Positions 41,000-50,138 of a stretch of DNA of 64,000 bases are shown piece after piece (position 1 is the first letter of the stretch; each line of letters begins with the position of its first letter). Under the pieces are notes generated by a model. The model searched no databases, was not told the origin of the DNA, and saw only the letters and a program-made list of their open reading frames with translations. The stretch spans positions 487,261 through 551,260 of the forward strand of contig NZ_VDZH01000001.1 in assembly GCF_007673235.1 (NCBI RefSeq). The letters are read 5' to 3'. This DNA comes from Curtobacterium pusillum. GTDB taxonomy: Bacteria; Actinomycetota; Actinomycetes; Actinomycetales; Microbacteriaceae. The position numbers and the translations under genes were made by a program.

Positions 41000-41896
41000 T
41001 CAGCCTAGCGACAGGACGGGCACCCCCAGCAGGTGGACCGACTCCGGCGTGGCGGTCTCCCCCGCGCCGATCGCCACGACCCCGGCGACGTGCACCCGTC
41101 CGGCGACCGCGGTGAGCATCGCGCTCGAGTCCTCCGGCTTCCGGCCGACGTCCACGACGACCCACACCTGGTCGGGCCCGAGGCCGTCCACCGTCTGGGC
41201 GTCGTCCCACGCGGCGACCCCGAGCAGCGCGTGGCCGTCGCGGACCCCCTCGGCCCGCGCGAGGATCCCGCTCCGCCGGTCCGACGCGTCGGTCGGGCGG
41301 AGCGCGTAGCGGGTCGCGAAGATGCCGGCGGCCGCGTCGACGTCGTTGGGTCGGCCGACCAGGAGCACCAGGTCTCCGTCTGCGGAACGCACGGCGGCGG
41401 GCACGGGCCGAGCCGTGCCTCCAGGCCGGACGACGACGGGATCCGCGACCAACGCGTCGACGGCCTGGAGGCGCGACCCACCCTGCACGGGTTCCGTCAC
41501 CTCCGGCGGTGCCGGCGCCGGGCGCGGCGCGCTCCCCGTGATCCCGTCCGCGACGAAGCCGTCCAGCACCGACGCGAACGCGTCGGCCCGCGTCGACGCT
41601 GTGCCGTCACCGCTGGCGATGCGGGCCTCGGCTTCCTCGGCGTCGGCGAGCAGCGCCGCGATGCCCACCCGCGTGGCGGGGCCGTCGGCGATGGCGACGC
41701 GGGCGGTGGGGACCTCGTCGGGCGCGGGGACCTCGACGGTGGCCTCGACGTGCGCCTTGCGGAAGAGCCCGCCGATGCCCGGCGTGGTGACGCGCTCGGC
41801 GGCGACGATCCGCGCACCGGCGCCGAACTCGGCCCGGACGGCGTCGCGGACCTCGTCGAGCGTGGCGCCGTTACGCTGCAATCGGGTCGGCGGCAC
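41000..41896 (-). CDS. FlhF-like protein without an intact GTPase P-loop
   Basis: A 298-residue protein in the flhF position after flhA. The N-terminal domain (about 12-55; VRAEFGAGARIVAAERVTTPGIGGLFRKAHVEATVEV) matches the FlhF basic N-terminal domain pattern. After a Pro/Ala-rich linker, the domain where FlhF has its SRP-type GTPase begins DLVLLVGRPNDVDAAAGIFAT: the GxxGxGKTT P-loop is replaced, and later DVGRKPEDSSA stands where DTAGR is expected. So GTP binding is unlikely. The GTG start overlaps the flhA end by 26 bases; a later start is possible. It may be a degenerate FlhF keeping a scaffold role in flagellar placement. Confidence 0.7.
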   Translation of the reverse strand: MPPTRLQRNGATLDEVRDAVRAEFGAGARIVAAERVTTPGIGGLFRKAHVEATVEVPAPDEVPTARVAIADGPATRVGIAALLADAEEAEARIASGDGTASTRADAFASVLDGFVADGITGSAPRPAPAPPEVTEPVQGGSRLQAVDALVADPVVVRPGGTARPVPAAVRSADGDLVLLVGRPNDVDAAAGIFATRYALRPTDASDRRSGILARAEGVRDGHALLGVAAWDDAQTVDGLGPDQVWVVVDVGRKPEDSSAMLTAVAGRVHVAGVVAIGAGETATPESVHLLGVPVLSLG

Positions 41897-43925
41897 GGAC
41901 CACTCCCACGGTCTCGATGGTGGAGCCCGCGGCGGTGGCCTCCTGGTAGGAGAGCACCGGCAGGCCGTTCGACTGCGCGGACACCATGCGGTGCACGGCC
42001 GGGCGGAGCTGCGGAGCGCAGACGAGGACGGCGGAGATCCCCTGGTCCTCGACGGAACGGACGGCGTCGCGGAGGGAGCCGAGGACCTGCTCGATGCGGT
42101 GCGCGTCGAGCACGATCTGGGTGCCCTGCTCCGACGGACGGAGCCCCTCGAGCATCGACTGCTCGAGCAGCGGGTCGATCATGATCACCCGGAGCGTGCC
42201 GGCGTCGAGGTAGCGGGCGGGCAGCGCGGGGCCGAGTGCGGCACGGGCGGCCTCGACGAGCCCCTCGGGGTCGGTGGAGACCTTCGCGCGGAGCGTGAGC
42301 GCCTCGCAGATGCGGCCGAGGTCGTTGATCGGCACGCGCTCGGCGAGCAGCCCCTGCAGCACCCGCTGGAGTTCGGCGAGGGAGAGCATGCCCGGGACGA
42401 GCTCCTCGACGGCCGCGGGGTTGACCTGCTTGACGCCCTCGGTGAGGACCTTGACGTCCTCGCGGGTGAGGAGCCGGGCGGCGTTGTCGCCGATGATCGC
42501 CTGCAGGTGGGTGACGAGCACCGAGACGCGGTCGATCACGGTGGCACCGGTCATCTCCGCGGCGTGCCGGAGCTCGGCGGGCACCCACTTGCCGGCGAGG
42601 CCGAACACCGGCTCGACGGTCGTCTCCCCCGGCAGCCCGTCGAGGTGGTCGCCGAGCGCCAGGACGCTGCGCGACGGTGCGGTGCCGCGACCGGCCTCGA
42701 CGCCCGCGATCCGGATGGCGTACGTCGACGGTGGGAGCTCGATGCTGTCCCGGGTGCGGACCGGCGGCACGACGACGCCCATGTCCACGGCGATCTTCCG
42801 ACGGAGCGCACGCACACGGCCGAGCAGGTCGTCGGAGGCCCCGGACACCATGTCGACGAGGTCGGGGGCGAGCAGGATCTCGAGGGCGTGCACGCGCATC
42901 TGCTCGATGAGGTCCTCGGGGGTGTCCGCGCTCGGTGCTGCGGCTTCGAGGGCCTGCTGCGCCGCGGCGTCCTGCTCGGCGCGCTTCGTCTGCTGCCCGA
43001 GCCGCCAGGCGATGAACAGCAGCGTGGCGCCGATCAGCAGGAACGGGACGATCGGCATGCCCGGGATGAACCCCATGGCGATGGCGGCGACGCCGGCGAT
43101 CGCGAGGGCGTTCCGGGACTGCGTGAGCTGGGTCGTCGCGGACGATCCGATCTCGGTCTCGGCGCCGGAGCGGGTCACGATCATGCCCGTCGAGACGGCC
43201 ATGAGCAGCGCCGGGATCTGCGTGACGAGCCCGTCGCCGATGGTCAGGATGCCGTACTTCGACAGCGCGTCCGTGACCGAGAGGCCGTTCTGCAGCATGC
43301 CGATCGCGATGCCGCCGACGAGGTTGATGACGATGATGAGGATGCCGGCGATCGCGTCGCCCTTCACGAACTTCGAGGCGCCGTCCATCGCACCGTAGAA
43401 GTCCGCCTCGGCGGACACGGCGGCCCGACGTTCCTTCGCCTGCGCGTCGGTGATGAGCCCGGCGTTCAGGTCGGCGTCGATGGCCATCTGCTTGCCGGGC
43501 ATGGCGTCGAGGGTGAAGCGGGCCCCGACCTCGGCGACACGTTCGGCACCCTTCGTCACGACGACGAACTGGATGACGACGAGGATCAGGAAGATCACCG
43601 CGCCGATGATGATCGACCCGGAGACGGCAACGTGGCCGAACGCCTGGATGACGTCACCGGCGAAGCCCTCGCCGAGCACGAGCCGGGTCGACGCGACGTT
43701 GAGCCCGAGCCGGAACAGCGTGGCGACGAGCAGCAGCGACGGGAACACCGAGAAGTCGAGCGGCTTCTTGACGAACAAAGTCGTGAGCAGGATCACCAGC
43801 GCCAGCAGGATGTTGCAGATGATCAGGAAGTCGAGCAGGAACGACGGCACCGGCAGGATCAGCAGCAGGATGATGCCGACGATGAAGACCGGGACGACGA
43901 GCTTCGGCAAGTCCTTGCGGTTCAT
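41871..43925 (-). CDS. flhA: Flagellar type III export gate protein FlhA
   Basis: A 684-residue export-gate protein that couples proton motive force to export. The N-terminal half has about eight membrane segments and the FHIPEP region between them (ASTRLVLGEGFAGDVIQAFG, FLILVVIQFVVVTKGAERVAEVGARFTLDAMPGKQMAIDADLNAG). The C-terminal half (from about 330) is the cytosolic nonamer domain, docking substrate-chaperone complexes. Overlaps flhB by 4 bases. All expected regions are present. Confidence 0.97.
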   Translation of the reverse strand: MNRKDLPKLVVPVFIVGIILLLILPVPSFLLDFLIICNILLALVILLTTLFVKKPLDFSVFPSLLLVATLFRLGLNVASTRLVLGEGFAGDVIQAFGHVAVSGSIIIGAVIFLILVVIQFVVVTKGAERVAEVGARFTLDAMPGKQMAIDADLNAGLITDAQAKERRAAVSAEADFYGAMDGASKFVKGDAIAGILIIVINLVGGIAIGMLQNGLSVTDALSKYGILTIGDGLVTQIPALLMAVSTGMIVTRSGAETEIGSSATTQLTQSRNALAIAGVAAIAMGFIPGMPIVPFLLIGATLLFIAWRLGQQTKRAEQDAAAQQALEAAAPSADTPEDLIEQMRVHALEILLAPDLVDMVSGASDDLLGRVRALRRKIAVDMGVVVPPVRTRDSIELPPSTYAIRIAGVEAGRGTAPSRSVLALGDHLDGLPGETTVEPVFGLAGKWVPAELRHAAEMTGATVIDRVSVLVTHLQAIIGDNAARLLTREDVKVLTEGVKQVNPAAVEELVPGMLSLAELQRVLQGLLAERVPINDLGRICEALTLRAKVSTDPEGLVEAARAALGPALPARYLDAGTLRVIMIDPLLEQSMLEGLRPSEQGTQIVLDAHRIEQVLGSLRDAVRSVEDQGISAVLVCAPQLRPAVHRMVSAQSNGLPVLSYQEATAAGSTIETVGVVRAADPIAA

Positions 43926-45103
43926 GCGGGTACCTCTTCGAGTGGGCTGTTCTTGCGGAGTCTGCGTGGCCGGAGGTCCCCGGTGAGCGTGGTCGGGTCG
44001 AGGACCGTGGCGACCTCGTCCGGAGTGGTGGGTCGTGGCGGCGTGTGCGACCCGGCCGCCGCCCCGCGGGCCTTGAGCGCCATCACGAACGACAGCACGC
44101 GGGCGACGGGCGTGTAGAGGTCGACGGGGACCTCCTGCCCGAGCTCGCACGCGGCGTGCAGGGCACGGGTCAGCGGGACGTCGCGGACGATCGGGACGCG
44201 GGCCTCCTCGGCCTTCGCGCGGATGACGTCCGCGACGGGACCGGCCCCCTTCGCGACGACCTTCGGCGCGGACTTGCCCGGCTCGTACTTGAGCGCGACG
44301 GCGTAGTGGGTCGGGTTCGTCATGACGACGTCCGCGGTGCCGATCGCCTGCACCATCCGGTTGCGGCTCATCGCGAGCTGCCGGGACCGCCGCTGCGACT
44401 TCACGAGCGGGTCACCCTCGCTGTGCTTGTTCTCGTCCTTGACCTCACGCTTGGTCATCATGGTGCGCTTCCGGTTCCGGCGGATCACCACGAAGACGTC
44501 GAGGGCGGCGAGGATCAGGCCGGCGGCGATCGCGGCACGCAGCAGCGTCCCGGCCCCTCCGGCCGCGGCGTCGAGCACGGCGGAGAGCGGCAACGAGCCG
44601 CTCGTCATCAGCACGGGGACGAGCGCCTGCACGGCGAACCAGAGGACGAGTCCCACGACGGCGGTCTTCAGCAGCGCCTTCGCCCCGTTCCAGAGCGCCT
44701 GCGTGCCGAACACCCGCTTCAGGCCGGCGATGGGGTCGAAGTGCTCGGGCTGCGGTGTCAGCTTCCGGAAGTGCACGCCGCCCTGCGCGACCGCGGCGGC
44801 CGTCACGGCGACGAGCACCACCCCGAGCATCGGGCCGAGCGTGCCGGCGATCGACCCGAGCGCGTCGTGGAAGACGCCGTTCATGGTGCCGATCGAGGGG
44901 TTCGCGATGACCCGCTGGACGGCTCGGAGCTGGTCGGAGCCCGCTGCGGCGGCGTTGCCGATCGCCGCGGGCATCATGAGCGCCGCGGCCGCGATGCCGA
45001 TCCAGGCGCCGAGGTCCTGCGAACGGCCGATCTGCCCCTTCTGGTGGACCTCGCGCATCCGCTTCTGCGTCGCCTGTTCGGAGCGTTCTCCGCTGTCGGA
45101 CAC
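43922..45103 (-). CDS. flhB: Flagellar export switch protein FlhB
   Basis: A 393-residue protein with four membrane segments and a cytosolic domain carrying the autocleavage site NPTH (in VVMTNPTHYAVALKYE, about residue 263). Cleavage there switches export from rod/hook to filament substrates. The N-terminus (ERSEQATQKRMREVHQKGQIGRSQDL) is diagnostic. The C-terminal 50 residues are a long Pro/Arg extension compared with short family members. GTG start, 4 bases after fliR. Confidence 0.97.
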   Translation of the reverse strand: MSDSGERSEQATQKRMREVHQKGQIGRSQDLGAWIGIAAAALMMPAAIGNAAAAGSDQLRAVQRVIANPSIGTMNGVFHDALGSIAGTLGPMLGVVLVAVTAAAVAQGGVHFRKLTPQPEHFDPIAGLKRVFGTQALWNGAKALLKTAVVGLVLWFAVQALVPVLMTSGSLPLSAVLDAAAGGAGTLLRAAIAAGLILAALDVFVVIRRNRKRTMMTKREVKDENKHSEGDPLVKSQRRSRQLAMSRNRMVQAIGTADVVMTNPTHYAVALKYEPGKSAPKVVAKGAGPVADVIRAKAEEARVPIVRDVPLTRALHAACELGQEVPVDLYTPVARVLSFVMALKARGAAAGSHTPPRPTTPDEVATVLDPTTLTGDLRPRRLRKNSPLEEVPA

Positions 45104-45107
45104 CGGG

Positions 45108-45866
45108 TCACCCCCGTCCCGTGATCGCCGCCACCGCGTCGCCGGTGAGGGACGACACGACGGACGGCAGCGCCATGAACAGGGCGCCGGCGAAGACGAC
45201 GGTCAGCCCGATCTTGATCGGGAAGCCCATCTGGAAGGCGTTGAGCGCCGGGGCGACGCGGGTGAGCAGGCCGAGGCCGACGTCGGCGAGGAAGAGCACG
45301 ACGACGAGCGGTCCGGCGATCTGCAGCGACGACAGGAACATCTGCGACAGCGCGGTGACGAGCACGGAGGCGAGCCCGCCCAGCTCGAACGTCCCCGTGA
45401 GCGGCACCGCGTCGAACGACCGCACGAGCCCCGCGACGATGAGCTGGTACCCGCCGGACGCGAACAGGAGCGCGAGCGACGCCATCTGGAACAGCCGGGT
45501 GAACTGCGCGCCGTTGACCTGCGACTGCGGGTCGTACGCCTGCGCCAGGGTGAACCCGCCGAACAGGTCGATGAGGGCGCCGGCGGACTGCACGGCCGCG
45601 AAGACCAGGAACACGAGGAACCCCAGGGAGAGCCCGACGACGAGCTGCGTGAGGAGCGCGAGCAGGAACGGCCCGGTGTCGAGCGACGCGTACCCCTCGG
45701 CGACGCGGGGCGCGACGCCGATCGCCAGGCCGAGCCCGAGGATCACCTTCACGGTCGCGGGGAACGCCCGGTACGAGAACGGCGGCGCGATGACGAAGAA
45801 CGCGACGAGGCGGACGCCGGCGAGCATCGTCGCCTCGAGGCGGTCGCCGTTGATCACGAGTTCCAT
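45108..45866 (-). CDS. fliR: Flagellar export protein FliR
   Basis: A 252-residue membrane protein of the FliP-FliQ-FliR export gate. About six hydrophobic segments; conserved RLVAFFVIAPPFSYRAFP near the N-terminus and FQMGFPIKIGLTVVFAG near the end. Start ATG sharing one base with the fliQ stop; the upstream in-frame codons lie inside fliQ. Confidence 0.95.
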   Translation of the reverse strand: MELVINGDRLEATMLAGVRLVAFFVIAPPFSYRAFPATVKVILGLGLAIGVAPRVAEGYASLDTGPFLLALLTQLVVGLSLGFLVFLVFAAVQSAGALIDLFGGFTLAQAYDPQSQVNGAQFTRLFQMASLALLFASGGYQLIVAGLVRSFDAVPLTGTFELGGLASVLVTALSQMFLSSLQIAGPLVVVLFLADVGLGLLTRVAPALNAFQMGFPIKIGLTVVFAGALFMALPSVVSSLTGDAVAAITGRG

Positions 45867-46141
45867 CAGGCCGTCCCGAGGAGCTTCGGGATCATGTCGA
45901 AGGCGACGTGGGTGAACGCCACCATCTCCGAGATCATCCAGTTGCCGCACACCACCAGGGCGATGGCGACGGCGACGGCCTTCGGGACGAACGAGAGCGT
46001 GACCTCCTGGATCTGCGTGACCGACTGGAACAGCGAGATCGCGAAGCCCACGACGAGCGACGTCACGAGGACGGGCGCGGCGAGCTTCGCCGACACCAGG
46101 AGCGCCTGCAGCGTGAGGTCGATGACGGCCTGCTGGTTCAT
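45866..46141 (-). CDS. fliQ: Flagellar export protein FliQ
   Basis: A 91-residue export-gate subunit with two membrane helices (LLVSAKLAAPVLVTSLVVGFAISLFQ; AVAVAIALVVCGNW) joined by TQIQEVTLSFVPK, the conserved FliQ loop. Correct size and position between fliP and fliR. Confidence 0.97.
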   Translation of the reverse strand: MNQQAVIDLTLQALLVSAKLAAPVLVTSLVVGFAISLFQSVTQIQEVTLSFVPKAVAVAIALVVCGNWMISEMVAFTHVAFDMIPKLLGTA

Positions 46142-46162
46142 GTCGTTCCCTGTCCCGTCGTC

Positions 46163-46981
46163 CTAGACGACGTGGTAGCTCTCGATGAGCGACTTGATGA
46201 TGAGGCCCCAGCCGTCGACCAGGACGAACAGCAGGATCTTGAAGGGCAGCGAGATCATGACCGGCGGGAGCATCATCATGCCCATCGACATCAGCGCCGC
46301 CGAGACGACGAGGTCGATCACGAGGAACGGGATGAAGATGACGAACCCGATGATGAACGCGCTCCGCAGCTCGGAGATCACGAACGCGGGGATCACGGTC
46401 GTCATCGGCACGTCGGCCATCGACTTCGGGTTGTCCTGACCGGCCGCGCGGGTGATGAGCGCGACGTCCTCCTCGCGGGTCTGGTGCAGCATGAAGGTGC
46501 GGAGCGGCTTCGTGCCGATCTCGACGGCCTGGTTGAAGTCGAGGTGTCCGGCCAGGTACGGCTGCAGCGCGTCGTCGTTGATGTGCCCGAGGACCGGTGC
46601 CATGACGAACAGCGACAGGAACAGCGCGAGGCCGGCGAGCACCTGGTTCGGCGGGATCGACTGCAGTGCGAGGGCGTTCCGCGTCATCGCGAGCACCACG
46701 AAGATCTTCGTGAACGACGTCATCATGAGCATCAGGGCGGGGGCGACGCTGAGCAGCGTGATCCCGATGAGCGTCACGACGGCCGACGAGGGCGTGCCGT
46801 CCGGGCCGTTCACGCTGACGCTGAAGTCACCGGTGGACGGCGCGGTCGGGGTGGCGGGAGCGGTCGGCTGGACGACGCCCGCTGCATGGGCACCGGTCGC
46901 GGTGAGCATGAGGAAGCCGGCCACGACCGTCACCCCCAGCAGCAGGAGGGCGATCAGACGTCCGGTCCGCGCCGCGGTCAC
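46163..46981 (-). CDS. fliP: Flagellar export protein FliP
   Basis: A 272-residue export-gate subunit. An N-terminal cleavable signal-like segment (LIALLLLGVTVVAGFLMLTATGAHA) is followed by a Pro/Thr loop and three to four membrane segments. Conserved stretches are MLMMTSFTKIFVVLAMTRNALALQSIPPNQVLAGLALFLS and PAFVISELRSAFIIGFVIFIPFLVIDLV, interrupted in the middle by the variable loop. GTG start overlapping fliO. Confidence 0.96.
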   Translation of the reverse strand: MTAARTGRLIALLLLGVTVVAGFLMLTATGAHAAGVVQPTAPATPTAPSTGDFSVSVNGPDGTPSSAVVTLIGITLLSVAPALMLMMTSFTKIFVVLAMTRNALALQSIPPNQVLAGLALFLSLFVMAPVLGHINDDALQPYLAGHLDFNQAVEIGTKPLRTFMLHQTREEDVALITRAAGQDNPKSMADVPMTTVIPAFVISELRSAFIIGFVIFIPFLVIDLVVSAALMSMGMMMLPPVMISLPFKILLFVLVDGWGLIIKSLIESYHVV

Positions 46982-47505
46982 CCGGCCCGCCGGTTCCGGA
47001 GCGCCGCGGCGGCCTGCCGCCAGGTGTCGGCCGACAGGATGGAGCCCTGCAGCTGCGCGGACGTCGGGACGGTACGCCGGTCGCGGTTCCGGGGACGCAT
47101 CGGGAGCTGCTCCGCCGCGTCGGCCTGGAGGCGCGGCTCGACTGCCGTCTGCGCGGCCAGTTCCTGACGGAACGCGTCGGCCGACGGGGTCGGACGCACG
47201 GGCAGCTGGACGGGACCCGTCACGATGGTCAGCTCGGGTGCCGGCGCCTGCCCGCTGGTGAGGAGGTTGACGCCCTGCTCGGAGACCCCGAGCACGAGGC
47301 GCTCCCCCTCGACGTCGACCACGACGACGCTCGCCTTGCCGCCGATGCCCTGGCGGGCGACGACCTCGACCGAGGCCGAGCGACGGCCCCTGGTCTTGCC
47401 CGCGCCGAAGCCGCTCTTCGCCATGCGTCGGTGCAGCACCCACATGAGGGCGAGCACGACGCCGAGCGAGAGCGCGACGCGGAGGGTGATGACGAGCGTG
47501 TCCAC
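46978..47505 (-). CDS. fliO: Flagellar export accessory protein FliO
   Basis: A 175-residue protein with one N-terminal membrane helix (LRVALSLGVVLALMWVLHRR) and a small cytosolic SH3-like part (SVEVVARQGIGGKASVVVVDVEGERLVLGVSEQGVNLL), the FliO pattern; it assists FliP assembly. The last 70 residues are an unconserved tail, which includes a copy of the dispersed GGCCTGGAGGCGCGG motif coding PRLQA. GTG start 10 bases after fliN. Confidence 0.88.
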   Translation of the reverse strand: MDTLVITLRVALSLGVVLALMWVLHRRMAKSGFGAGKTRGRRSASVEVVARQGIGGKASVVVVDVEGERLVLGVSEQGVNLLTSGQAPAPELTIVTGPVQLPVRPTPSADAFRQELAAQTAVEPRLQADAAEQLPMRPRNRDRRTVPTSAQLQGSILSADTWRQAAAALRNRRAG

Positions 47506-47515
47506 GGTCGGCGGC

Positions 47516-48229
47516 TCAGACGCTCTCGGCGACGTCGAGGATCTTCGTGATGCGGACGGCGTAGTCCTGGTCGACCACGACGACCTCGCCGTGCGCGATG
47601 AGTCGGCCGTTGAGCAGGACGTCGGCGGGGGCACCGGCGCTGCGGTCGAGCTCGACGACGGCGCCCGGCTCCATGCCGAGCACGTCGCGGACGGACATCC
47701 GGGTGCGGCCGATCTCGACCGTGAGGGTCATCTCGACGTTGTTGATGCGGCCGAGGTTCCCGGCGGGCAGCATCGTCGCCGGGGCGGACGCAGCCTGGGA
47801 CACCGTGCCGTTCTCGCGGACGCGCAGGGCGAACCACCCGCCGGGCGTCCCACCGGCCGTGAGCTCGAACACCACCGTGTCGGGGTCGGCCAGGAGCGCC
47901 GAGGCCGACTCGCGCCGGGCGTCGCCGAGGACGCCGACGCCGAGGACGCCCGCTGCCGCCTCGAGCGAGGGGCGCAGCACGTCGGTGACGTCGACGATCC
48001 CGTAATCGGTGCCACCAGCGGCGGTGACGGTCTCGAGGTCCGTGAGCACGAGGACCAGGTCGGCCGACAGGCCGCCGACGAACGAGGCGACCACGGCGTC
48101 ACCGGCCGCTTCGAGGGCGACGGGGGTCGCGCCTCCAGGCTGGGCCACGACCGTCAACGGGACGGCCGTCGGGAGCTGCGCGGCGAGGGCCTCGGCCGCC
48201 TGCGTGTGGAGGGTGGTCGTGACGGTCAT
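47516..48229 (-). CDS. fliN: Flagellar motor switch protein FliN (extended)
   Basis: A 237-residue C-ring protein. The C-terminal 75 residues are the SpoA/FliN domain (VEMTLTVEIGRTRMSVRDVLGMEPGAVVELDR, then LIAHGEVVVVDQDYAVRITKIL). The first 150 residues are a CheC-like domain of the FliY type but without a clear phosphatase motif. It overlaps fliM by 4 bases. Together with FliM it forms the cytoplasmic switch ring that sets rotation direction. Confidence 0.93.
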   Translation of the reverse strand: MTVTTTLHTQAAEALAAQLPTAVPLTVVAQPGGATPVALEAAGDAVVASFVGGLSADLVLVLTDLETVTAAGGTDYGIVDVTDVLRPSLEAAAGVLGVGVLGDARRESASALLADPDTVVFELTAGGTPGGWFALRVRENGTVSQAASAPATMLPAGNLGRINNVEMTLTVEIGRTRMSVRDVLGMEPGAVVELDRSAGAPADVLLNGRLIAHGEVVVVDQDYAVRITKILDVAESV

Positions 48230-49134
48230 GCGGGGAGCTCCGATGTGGTGGTGACGACGATGCCGGCGAGGCGCGAGCCGTTCGCGCCGACCGCGGCGGT
48301 GCCGACGGGTTCGCCGTCGACCGCGATGGTGAGGGGGCGGTGCTGCGGGTGCGGCAGCGGCAGGACGTCGCCGACCGCGAGGCGCAGCACCTGCGAGGGC
48401 AGCACCGTGGCCGGGGCGAAGCGCAGGCTGACGCCGACGGGGACGCTCGCGAGCTGCGCGTCGACCAGGGCGCGCGCGTCGGCGGGCGTGACGTGCGCGG
48501 CGGCCTCGCCGAGCTGCGGCAGGACGGCCTCGGCCGGCAACGCGAGCGTGCCGGGAGCGACCCGCTCCCCCACGCGGATCGTGAACGACGCGACGATCAT
48601 CAGGTCGCCCTTCTGGGCGGCCTGGGCGAACTGCGAGTTGAACTGGAACCCGCCCGCCGTGACGTCATGCGCGAGCAGCCCGCCGAACGAGTAGCGGAGG
48701 TCGTCGAGGGCGTCCTCGACGATCTTGCGGACGAGCGCCTGCTCGATGGGCGTGAAGGTGCGGTCCGGCGTCGGGAGCGGCTTGGAGGCGCCGAGCGCGT
48801 GCGACACCCAGGTGAGGGCGGCGTCGAGCGGGACCTGCAGCACGCCCTTCGGGGTGACGTCGGCGATCGGGAGCAGGACCATGCCCGTCAGCGCTGGCAG
48901 CGACGCGGCGTACTCGTCGTACGTCGTCATCTGGACCTGCTCGCAGGTCACCTGGCTGACGGCACGGACCTTGGCGGTCAGCTGCGTGCCCCACTGACGC
49001 GCGAACGTCTCGAAGGCGAGCTCGAGGACCCGGGCGTGCTCGCGGGCGAGCGTCGACGGGCGCGCGAAGTCGTACACCTCGGGCGCTGGCAGGGTCTCGG
49101 TCACGGGTGCGTCTATCGGTCCGCTGTGGAGCAC
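48226..49134 (-). CDS. fliM: Flagellar motor switch protein FliM
   Basis: A 302-residue C-ring protein. VYDFARPSTLAREHARVLELAFETFARQW is the typical FliM N-terminal core, followed by the CheC-like middle domain (GMVLLPIADV, FTPIEQALVRKIVEDALDDL) and a C-terminal SpoA domain. The usual N-terminal CheY-binding motif (LSQxEIDALL) is not seen in the first 25 residues. Start is uncertain: GTG 49134 (GAGGGGG upstream) or GTG 49104. Confidence 0.93.
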   Translation of the reverse strand: MLHSGPIDAPVTETLPAPEVYDFARPSTLAREHARVLELAFETFARQWGTQLTAKVRAVSQVTCEQVQMTTYDEYAASLPALTGMVLLPIADVTPKGVLQVPLDAALTWVSHALGASKPLPTPDRTFTPIEQALVRKIVEDALDDLRYSFGGLLAHDVTAGGFQFNSQFAQAAQKGDLMIVASFTIRVGERVAPGTLALPAEAVLPQLGEAAAHVTPADARALVDAQLASVPVGVSLRFAPATVLPSQVLRLAVGDVLPLPHPQHRPLTIAVDGEPVGTAAVGANGSRLAGIVVTTTSELPA

Positions 49135-49206
49135 CCGTCAGTGCTGCCCCCTCTTCTGGGGCGGTGGTCGTGTCGGTGTCGTCGTGTGCTCGTTCGGTCC
49201 TGGGCC

Positions 49207-50136
49207 TCAGCCCTGTCGTGCTCCGTCCTGCGCCTTCGCCAGCGCGGGCATCAGGGCGCTGACGTCCTGGTCCTGGTTCGACAGCACCACGATGTCGACC
49301 CGGCGGTTGAGCGTGAGGTCCGCGTCCGTGCCGCCCTTCGCGAGCGGCCGGCTCGACCCGAACCCGACGCTCTGGATGTGGTCCGCCGGCATCCCACCGC
49401 GTTCGACGAGGTCCCGCAGCACCCCGGTCGCCCGTGCCGCGCTGAGCTCCCAGTTCGTCGCGTACGGGGCGGTCGAGTTCCGCTGGTCGGCGTGCCCCTC
49501 GACGCTGACGTCGTGGCTGCTCGTCTTCAGCACCGGCGCGATGGCGTCCATGACCCGCTTCGCCTGGTCGGACAGGTCGGCGCTGTTCGTCGTGAAGTAC
49601 GTCTCGCTGCCGACGAGCCGCACGGTCAGGCCGCGGGCGTCGACGGTGAACTGCACGTTCGAGGTCTGCCCGGCCTTGTCGAGGTTCGCCTTGATCGCCG
49701 CCTCGATGGCCTTGAGGTCGTCGAGCTCCTGCTGCGCCGCGGCCACGTCGGCCTTCGTCGCGGTCGTCGGGACCACGGTGGAGGCCGGGTCGACGTTGGT
49801 GTCCTTCGTGCCGGACGACGCCGTGGAGTGGTCGGCCTGGGACTTGTCCACGGAGTAGCCGGAGCCGTCCTTGACCTCGTCCTTCGTCACGACCGTGCCG
49901 GACGCCGTGTCGACCTTCTGCGACTTGACCTCGCCGAAGCCGGTCGCGAGCGAGTTCTTCAGGGCGATGTACTTCTGCTGGTCGACCGTCGACATCGCGA
50001 AGAGCACGAGGAACATGCACATCAGCACCGTGATCATGTCCATGTAGGACGCCATCCAGCGCTCGTCGGGGTGTTCTGCCTCGTCGTGGGACTTCTTCGA
50101 GCGACCGCGGCCGCGTCCTCTGGGGTTCGCGCTCAT
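49207..50136 (-). CDS. motB: Flagellar stator protein MotB
   Basis: A 309-residue stator subunit. One membrane helix starts in DERWMASYMDMITVLMCMFLVLFA with the proton-carrying Asp33. A plug and linker region follow (about 55-150, Asp/Thr/Ser-rich), then the OmpA-like peptidoglycan-binding domain (VEGHADQRNSTAPYATNWELSAARATGVLRDLVE; GFGSSRPLAKG). The N-terminal basic leader (RGRGRGRSKK) is longer than in E. coli. Starts 2 bases after motA. Confidence 0.96.
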   Translation of the reverse strand: MSANPRGRGRGRSKKSHDEAEHPDERWMASYMDMITVLMCMFLVLFAMSTVDQQKYIALKNSLATGFGEVKSQKVDTASGTVVTKDEVKDGSGYSVDKSQADHSTASSGTKDTNVDPASTVVPTTATKADVAAAQQELDDLKAIEAAIKANLDKAGQTSNVQFTVDARGLTVRLVGSETYFTTNSADLSDQAKRVMDAIAPVLKTSSHDVSVEGHADQRNSTAPYATNWELSAARATGVLRDLVERGGMPADHIQSVGFGSSRPLAKGGTDADLTLNRRVDIVVLSNQDQDVSALMPALAKAQDGARQG

Positions 50137-50138
50137 CG

